64,000 nt of DNA from Fibrobacter succinogenes (GTDB lineage Bacteria > Fibrobacterota > Fibrobacteria > Fibrobacterales > Fibrobacteraceae): the NCBI GenBank assembly GCA_902800815.1, contig CADCGB010000009.1:1-64000 (forward strand), in the 5' to 3' direction. The stretch's first letter is position 1; each line of letters begins with the position of its first letter. Below are positions 58,599-64,000 of the stretch, one piece after another. A model generated the notes under the pieces. It did not search any database. It was not told the origin of the DNA and saw only the letters and a list, made by a program, of their open reading frames with translations. Made by a program: the position numbers and the translations under genes.

Positions 58599-61319
58599 CT
58601 ACTTCACGAACTTCTTCACGTCGTCGACGCTATTCGCGGTCACGTGCTTCATGTTCCATATACGTGCGAATGTCTTGCCGTATGCCTCGGTCACCACGCG
58701 GTTGTCGAGAATGAGCACCTTGCCGCTATCGCTTTCCGTGCGCAGGAGCCTGCCCAGGCCCTGACGCAGTTCCATATACGCCTCAGGTATGTAGTAACTC
58801 TTGAACACATTCTCGCCCTTCGCCTTCAGATCGGCAGAGATACCCGCCACCAGCGGGTCGGAGGGGTTCGGGAACGGGAGTTTCGTCACCACGAGCAACT
58901 TGAGCGCATCACCCGGGAAGTCGACACCTTCCCACAGGCTCTGGCACCCGAGAAGGCATGCGCCGCGCGACTTGCGGAACATCGCAATGAGGCCATCAAG
59001 CGAGCCATCCACATGCTGGCAAAGCAGGAGCTTGCCCTTCGCGGCAAATTCCGGAGCGAGAGCCGCCTGCGCCTTCATCATCGCGGAAATGCTCGTGAAC
59101 AGCACCATCGTGTTCTCTTCCACTTCGGGGAGCACCTGCACGAGTGTGTTATTCAACGCGTCGCCGAATTCGGGGAGCGATGGCTTAGGCAGGTAGCGCG
59201 CCACCTGCACGGTACGGCGCTCGTCGCTTGCAAACGCCTCACCGAACGCCTTGAGGAACGGGCGCTTCTGCTCAAGTTCCGACATGCCCATACGCTGCGC
59301 GTAGTACGAGAGGTCGCCCTGCACGGCAAGCGTCGCCGAGGTGAACGTCGCGGACTTTACCCACGGGTAGAACTTTTCTTTCCAGATATCGCCCGAACGG
59401 AGCGGTACCGCATGAATCTTGATGGTGTGCGGGTTGAAGGGTTCTTCCATGTAGAACACCCAGCCTTCGCGGCCCGCCTTCACGAGGAACTCGAAATCTG
59501 TCGCGTAGCGCTTGAGTTCTTCCATGCGGCCCGAGAAATCCTTCAGGAGCCCGCCAACCGAGGGCAGGCCAGCAACGAGTTCCATAAGCGACTTCGCGCG
59601 GTCCTGCACCAGCGCGAACTGGTCGATAACGTTCTTCGGGTCGGCATCGAAATCCGCCGCAATCCCGTTCCTGTAAATCAGGTCGCCCTTGCCCACCTTC
59701 TGCTTCGAAAGCTTCTTGCCGATCTTCATGAAGAAGCGGTGGATTGCCTTCTCCGCCTCGCCGATATCAGCCGCAAGCTGCGTGCACTCGCTGCGCGCCG
59801 CCTCGTTCTCGACAGGGATGCGGTTCTCGAGTTCGGGTACAATCCCACCCGTGGTACCCTTCGGGGGAACGAGCGTCTTCGCCACGTTCCTGAAACGGAA
59901 GAACGATACGGTACGCCCGAAACTCTGGTTGCTCAGTTCGGGCAGGCGGTGTGCCTCATCAAAGACTACGTGCTCGTAAGTGGGGAGCAGCGCGAAATCC
60001 AGTGCGAGGTCGGCAAGGAACAGCGAGTGATTCACCAGCAGCAGGTTCGATGCCATCGCCTCGCGTTTCGCCTTGAGGGCGGGGCAAACCGCATGGTACT
60101 TGCAGGTATCACCCACGCACGATGCGGCCGTGCTCGAAAGTTTGGACCACAGCACGCGATTGCGCGCACAGCTGAACGAATTGCATTCCCCGATATCGCC
60201 CTTCTCGGTCGTGACCGCCCACGGGAGCAGCGCCATGAAGGAGTCGCGCTCTTCCGGCAACAGGAGCGTCGCGGGAGCATTCAAAATTTCCATCAGCTTG
60301 CGGACGCACAGGTAGTTGTCGCGGCCCTTGAGCACGCTCGCCTTGAGCTTGCCATCGTACAGCGGGGCAATCTGCGGGATATCGTGCCCGATAAGTTGTT
60401 CCTGCAGGGCATGCGTCGCGGTACTGATCACCACGCGCTCGCCCGAGACCGCCTTGTTTGCCGCCGCCACCAGATAGGCAAGCGACTTGCCCGAACCTGT
60501 CGGCGCCTCGAGCACGCAGATGCCGCCCTTGTACAGGTTGCGTTCCACGCACGATGCGAACTCCTGCTGGTTGGGGCGCGCCTTGAAATTTTCCATCGTC
60601 TTCGAGAGGAGCCCGCCCTCCTTGAAGAAGGCATCTACACGCGGGGCCTTCGAGGCGGCGAGCGCACCCGCGGGGGCATCGCCTGCGCGCAATGCAAGTG
60701 CGGGTTCGGCAATCTCGCCCTCGGCACTTTCGCCAAAGAGCAATTTCCAGTCGGAGCACGCCGCAATACGGGTAAGGGCCCCCAGTAGCCACGGGTCGAG
60801 CGATGCAATCTTCTCGTACGCCATCACGAACAGCTTGCCACACGCTTCCGCATCGGGAAGCGCCCTGTGGGCACGGCTGCGCTCGATGTTCAGCACCTGC
60901 GTAAGCGTATCAAGCCTGTGGTTAGGAACATCCTGATAGGCAATTCTAGACAAAGTAAGAGAATCCCATACCGGGTTGTTGAACGGGATCCCGACCTTCT
61001 CCAGCGCATTCTTCAAGAAGCGCGAATCGAACATCGCGTTGTGTGCGACAAGCGGCATGTCACCGACAAATGCAGAAATCTTGCCAGCAAGGCTCGCGAA
61101 ATCTTCCGCACCCGCGATATCCTCGTTCGAAATTCCTGTAAGGCTCTCGATGAACGGGCGCAGTTTCGCCGACTCGGGGCGTACCAGATAATCCACGCTA
61201 TCGACGGGGGCTCCGTTCTCAAAACGGACAAGCGCCACCTCGATAATTTCGTCCTTCTCGAATTCAAGACCGGTGGTTTCCAGGTCAACCGCAACAAACG
61301 CAGGTATCTTATTCATCAT
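58599..61319 (-). CDS. dinG: DinG family helicase with N-terminal exonuclease domain
   Basis: A 906-residue protein. Residues 1-165 are a DnaQ/epsilon-like 3'-5' exonuclease: VAVDLETTGLEF (ExoI), PLVAHNAMFDSRFL (ExoII) and HRALPDAEACG (ExoIII). The superfamily 2 helicase core follows with LEAPTGSGKS (Walker A), VFDEAHRL (DEAH), GCQSLWEGVDFPGD and RQGLGRLLRTESDSG. A Cys set (CNSFSC, CVGDTC, CPAL) fits the iron-sulfur domain of XPD/DinG helicases. It probably unwinds damaged or structured DNA. It follows the Ig-like lipoprotein gene by 14 bases. Confidence 0.9.
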   Translation of the reverse strand: MMNKIPAFVAVDLETTGLEFEKDEIIEVALVRFENGAPVDSVDYLVRPESAKLRPFIESLTGISNEDIAGAEDFASLAGKISAFVGDMPLVAHNAMFDSRFLKNALEKVGIPFNNPVWDSLTLSRIAYQDVPNHRLDTLTQVLNIERSRAHRALPDAEACGKLFVMAYEKIASLDPWLLGALTRIAACSDWKLLFGESAEGEIAEPALALRAGDAPAGALAASKAPRVDAFFKEGGLLSKTMENFKARPNQQEFASCVERNLYKGGICVLEAPTGSGKSLAYLVAAANKAVSGERVVISTATHALQEQLIGHDIPQIAPLYDGKLKASVLKGRDNYLCVRKLMEILNAPATLLLPEERDSFMALLPWAVTTEKGDIGECNSFSCARNRVLWSKLSSTAASCVGDTCKYHAVCPALKAKREAMASNLLLVNHSLFLADLALDFALLPTYEHVVFDEAHRLPELSNQSFGRTVSFFRFRNVAKTLVPPKGTTGGIVPELENRIPVENEAARSECTQLAADIGEAEKAIHRFFMKIGKKLSKQKVGKGDLIYRNGIAADFDADPKNVIDQFALVQDRAKSLMELVAGLPSVGGLLKDFSGRMEELKRYATDFEFLVKAGREGWVFYMEEPFNPHTIKIHAVPLRSGDIWKEKFYPWVKSATFTSATLAVQGDLSYYAQRMGMSELEQKRPFLKAFGEAFASDERRTVQVARYLPKPSLPEFGDALNNTLVQVLPEVEENTMVLFTSISAMMKAQAALAPEFAAKGKLLLCQHVDGSLDGLIAMFRKSRGACLLGCQSLWEGVDFPGDALKLLVVTKLPFPNPSDPLVAGISADLKAKGENVFKSYYIPEAYMELRQGLGRLLRTESDSGKVLILDNRVVTEAYGKTFARIWNMKHVTANSVDDVKKFVK

Positions 61320-61333
61320 CTGAGCCTCTTAAA

Positions 61334-63118
61334 CTAGGGCAACGCCGGCATGTCCGGCAAAAGTTTCTCGATATCGTTCTCGCCGTTTGCCACGTGCACC
61401 GTATCGGTAGGCGCACGCCAGGGCTTTCCGTAACGGAACGGGAACAGGGCACCGCCATCGGGCGTAAGCCTCCCCTCTTCCGCATAGTAGTAGTCGATAA
61501 AGTACTTGCCTTCCATCAGGTTGTCGAATGCGAATTTGCCGCCGTGGTCGCATTTCGTGTAGAAATACTTCTTGGTATCGATAGAGGCGAGGCGCACCGT
61601 CACGCCCGGGTTTGCATTCTTGAGTGTGCCCTTGAGTGAAGCAAGCTTGATCTTCGGCACCGTCTCGAAACGCATCAACTTCTTGTACTTGAGTTCGATA
61701 ACCGTGTCGCGCACGCCGTTGCTATCCGCCTTCGCAAGCGTCGTATCCATGTACCCCATCAAGAAATCCACCGCGGCATCGGTCGGCCAGGGCTCCTTGG
61801 GAACGGCCATGAACCGGATGGCATCGAGGCGCTTCATGTCGACCGCCACCGTATCCTTGTTTATCGCCACATGGAATGTCTCTATGAGCGAATCGAGAGG
61901 CTTGTTGTAGGCCACCACGAGCGTATCGCCCGGGAAGGCGGACTTTGTCATCGAGTAGAGCAGGGTCTTGGAGATTGCGGGAGCGAGCGTGTCGCCAGCC
62001 TTTTCCACCCAATTCCATTCCACCTCGTCGTGCAGGGTATCGAGCATACGGGAGAGCGAGTCCTTCGCGTACTTGCAGGCAAACTTGTACGTAAGTTCGG
62101 GAGCGGGGATAGAATCAAAATAGAACTGCGGCTTGTTGCTTGATGCACCCATATACACATGCCTCGGATGCACCGTGCTGCCGTCTGGGTATGTGAGCGT
62201 GCAGTTCGTGGTATCGGCAAATGCGGAATCAAAGAACACGGACCTCGAGAAGTTCGCTTCGAGCACATGTGCAAAAGGCTGGCTCACCGATTCCAGTTCC
62301 AGGAGCGATGTATCCTGGTCGGTAAGCGCCACCCAGAGCGTATCCTTCGTCTCCTCGGTCAGCACGAGGTCCTTAACCCACACACCCGCCAGTTCCTGCG
62401 ACGGCTCAATTTTCTGGTTTCCGTTCACATCCACGAATGCCACCACGCGGTAACGGCCCGGCTTGAGGCCCGTGAGCGTAAAGCTACCCACACTATCCGC
62501 ACGCGTCATGAACAGCGGGGGTTCCTTCGTGAGCATCGGGAGAGAATCGAGCGCCTTCGTGACCGTATCGCGGTACTTTTCCAGGTACCTGCGGCCCTCG
62601 CGTTCCGGGCCCATCAGGAACAGCCCAATGCTCGGGTAGGTCTTCTTGCGCGTCATGGAATCGTTCACGAGCACGCGGCCCGAAAGCGTAAGCGAGTCGA
62701 TATGGTCGCCGGTAGAGAACACCACGTTGAACGGCTTGGCAAGCGCGTTGCCGTGCAGGTCCTTGATGCCGCTCGCGAACGTAACCGTATACGTAGTTCC
62801 CGTATCGAGCGTGGCACGCGAAGTGAGCACCACCGTCTTCCCGCTTACCTCGAACTTCATCTTGCCCTCGATAGGCGGCGAAATCGATACGGCGCTACGC
62901 GGGATGGACGCATTCACCCACTCGTCGAATTCCAGCTTCACGTAAAGTTCTTCAGGATGGTTCGTCGTATTCGGGGCCGGGTACACCGCCGCAATGCGGG
63001 GCGCCAACTTGTCTTCGGGTCCGCCGCCCGGCGCCACCTGCGTCGCGCACGCCCAAAAGCCGATGCATGCAAGCACCAGAGCAAGGGCGTAGACGTATGC
63101 GGGGTGGCTCTTCTTCAT
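61334..63118 (-). CDS. Ig-like domain lipoprotein
   Basis: A 594-residue lipoprotein (lipobox FWAC, Cys24). The opening CATQVAPGGGPEDKLAPRI is a hallmark of a conserved FCB lipoprotein family. A bacterial Ig-like (SbsA-type) domain follows (about 42-135; LYVKLEFDEWV, TYTVTFASGIKDLHGN), then prealbumin-like sections (SFTLTGLKPGRYRVVAFVDV) and further strands to the C-terminus. It is probably a cell-envelope protein of unknown role. It lies 11 bases after lepB and 14 before dinG, so the three are likely one transcript. Confidence 0.82.
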   Translation of the reverse strand: MKKSHPAYVYALALVLACIGFWACATQVAPGGGPEDKLAPRIAAVYPAPNTTNHPEELYVKLEFDEWVNASIPRSAVSISPPIEGKMKFEVSGKTVVLTSRATLDTGTTYTVTFASGIKDLHGNALAKPFNVVFSTGDHIDSLTLSGRVLVNDSMTRKKTYPSIGLFLMGPEREGRRYLEKYRDTVTKALDSLPMLTKEPPLFMTRADSVGSFTLTGLKPGRYRVVAFVDVNGNQKIEPSQELAGVWVKDLVLTEETKDTLWVALTDQDTSLLELESVSQPFAHVLEANFSRSVFFDSAFADTTNCTLTYPDGSTVHPRHVYMGASSNKPQFYFDSIPAPELTYKFACKYAKDSLSRMLDTLHDEVEWNWVEKAGDTLAPAISKTLLYSMTKSAFPGDTLVVAYNKPLDSLIETFHVAINKDTVAVDMKRLDAIRFMAVPKEPWPTDAAVDFLMGYMDTTLAKADSNGVRDTVIELKYKKLMRFETVPKIKLASLKGTLKNANPGVTVRLASIDTKKYFYTKCDHGGKFAFDNLMEGKYFIDYYYAEEGRLTPDGGALFPFRYGKPWRAPTDTVHVANGENDIEKLLPDMPALP

Positions 63119-63129
63119 CGGGCTCTTCC

Positions 63130-64000
63130 TTAGCGCTCAATGAGCGGGATGACCTTGCCAATGCGGGACCAGCGGATACGGAAGGGAATGCGCCACCAGG
63201 TAAACGGATTCCCCAGGCTGAATGCCTGGTCGTCGTTCTCGAAGGAGAAGTAGATGACGGAGGCCTTCGCGCGGATATTCCTCAGGTTCACAAAGCCCCA
63301 GTAACGGCTGTCGGCGGAATTGTCGCGGTTGTCACCCATCATAAAGAACAGCGGAGTCTTCACCGTATAGCGGTCAATCTCCTTCCCGTCAATCGTGAGC
63401 TTGCGGCGAATCTCGAGACGCGGAAGCGTATTCGGTTCAGCCACTGCGCTATCTGCGGCTAGCGTATCCACGCGGGCGCTGTCCTGTGCCATCGCGGAAT
63501 CAGCAGTAACGACCGCAGGGGAATTGTACATCGCGACGTTACCCTCGAGGTCACGCAATATCGAGCCCTCCAGACCCACGTAACTTACGGGGCGCGCAAA
63601 GCCGCCCTTCAGGTGCGGGTCGAACAGCGGCAGGAATCCAATGCGGGCCAGTTCGCGGAAGTACGAGAAACTCATCGCACCGCTCACCGTATCGCCCTGC
63701 GTAAGCCTGTGCTGGATTACGGTCCTGTTGCGCGTGAACATTGCGTTCAGGAGCATGCCGCGGTCATTTTCTACCGGCACCTTGAAGTCGGTAAACTCGA
63801 AGTTGTTGTCCTCCACACCATCCTTCAGCAGCGAGAGTTCCAGTTCCACGTGGCTATCCGGATTTTCCTGCAAGATGATGGAACGCATCCACCAGAGCTT
63901 TTCGAGCGGGAGCGAATCCAGGATGAACTCGTCACCCACACTCGGTACAACGAAGGTCTCGCGTTCGTCACGCGGGGACTTGGTGCGATACGTCTCGGTC
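63130..64000 (-). CDS. lepB: Signal peptidase I, C-terminal part (5' end outside window)
   Basis: At least 289 residues of a longer protein whose start lies beyond 64000; the frame is open to the edge (KSPRDERETFVVPSVGD-like sequence, typical of the family's region after the catalytic Ser). The signature FMMGDNRDNSADSRYWGFV (box E) is intact. The catalytic Ser and Lys lie outside the window. A large insertion (about 130 residues) between the first boxes and box E carries an Ala/Asp/Ser-rich segment, common in FCB signal peptidases. It processes exported proteins at the inner membrane. Confidence 0.92.
   Translation of the reverse strand, partial: TETYRTKSPRDERETFVVPSVGDEFILDSLPLEKLWWMRSIILQENPDSHVELELSLLKDGVEDNNFEFTDFKVPVENDRGMLLNAMFTRNRTVIQHRLTQGDTVSGAMSFSYFRELARIGFLPLFDPHLKGGFARPVSYVGLEGSILRDLEGNVAMYNSPAVVTADSAMAQDSARVDTLAADSAVAEPNTLPRLEIRRKLTIDGKEIDRYTVKTPLFFMMGDNRDNSADSRYWGFVNLRNIRAKASVIYFSFENDDQAFSLGNPFTWWRIPFRIRWSRIGKVIPLIER

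Overview
The window looks like chromosomal DNA of a Fibrobacter-type bacterium (FCB group, rumen or gut fibre degrader). The evidence is two TIGR02147-family proteins (a family known mainly from Fibrobacter), a dense set of secreted plant-cell-wall enzymes with similar C-terminal sorting-like tails, Ser-rich linkers in surface proteins, and high-GC coding DNA with AT-rich spacers. No rRNA, tRNA, CRISPR array, integrase or transposase was seen, and no gene-free stretch exceeds 300 bases.

Layout. 1-1700: a small exported protein and mltG (cell-wall glycan cleavage). 1700-8642 (minus): a tightly packed six-gene run with a small membrane protein, an ABC-2 exporter (ATPase and permease), two PilT-like ATPases with eroded catalytic motifs, and a patatin-like outer-membrane phospholipase. 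8700-10480: a parallel-beta-helix pectate-lyase-like enzyme. 10525-12357: an AT-rich tandem duplication of a two-gene unit of unknown function. 12482-13237: a geranylgeranylglyceryl-phosphate-synthase homologue. 13299-16661: GH9 cellulase divergent from a GSCFA-domain protein. 16639-20242: rsmG, an exported protein, a candidate structured RNA, a small membrane protein and queH. 20246-22985: TIGR02147 protein, lipoprotein and outer-membrane protein. 23145-27894: YgiQ radical-SAM protein and a 903-residue orphan. 28104-30751: expansin-like lipoprotein divergent from GH10 xylanase. 30815-32211: two Bat-like proteins. 32284-37404: gingipain-like protein with a PA14 insert and two GT-C glycosyltransferases, one fused to an NPCBM domain. 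37443-43563: apeB, an MCE/MlaD protein with a partner, and GH74 xyloglucanase. 43567-49349 (minus): ispA, dxs, a SpoU methyltransferase, pyrF and a hypothetical gene, joined by 1-4 base overlaps. 49467-53477: an exported protein, a second TIGR02147-lipoprotein pair and a small lipoprotein. 53481-56600: diguanylate cyclase, CE2-like esterase and a monohaem cytochrome c. 56658-64000: a helicase-associated-domain protein, DinG with an exonuclease domain, an Ig-like lipoprotein and the 3' part of lepB.

The pectate-lyase-like enzyme, GH9, GH10, GH74, expansin and CE2 enzymes together suit attack on pectin, cellulose, xylan, xyloglucan and acetylated xylan. Four of them end in a tail resembling type IX secretion sorting domains.

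The most interesting signals are: (i) a fixed TAnnTT-N6-ATG arrangement at five genes, implying leaderless transcripts; (ii) the PilT-like pair embedded in the exporter/phospholipase operon; (iii) three direct repeats spaced exactly 22 bases in the CE2/cytochrome c divergent promoter; (iv) a terminator-like hairpin whose loop copies the anti-Shine-Dalgarno sequence; (v) two TIGR02147-lipoprotein pairs; and (vi) the duplicated locus, in which a 35-base difference removes a stop codon.
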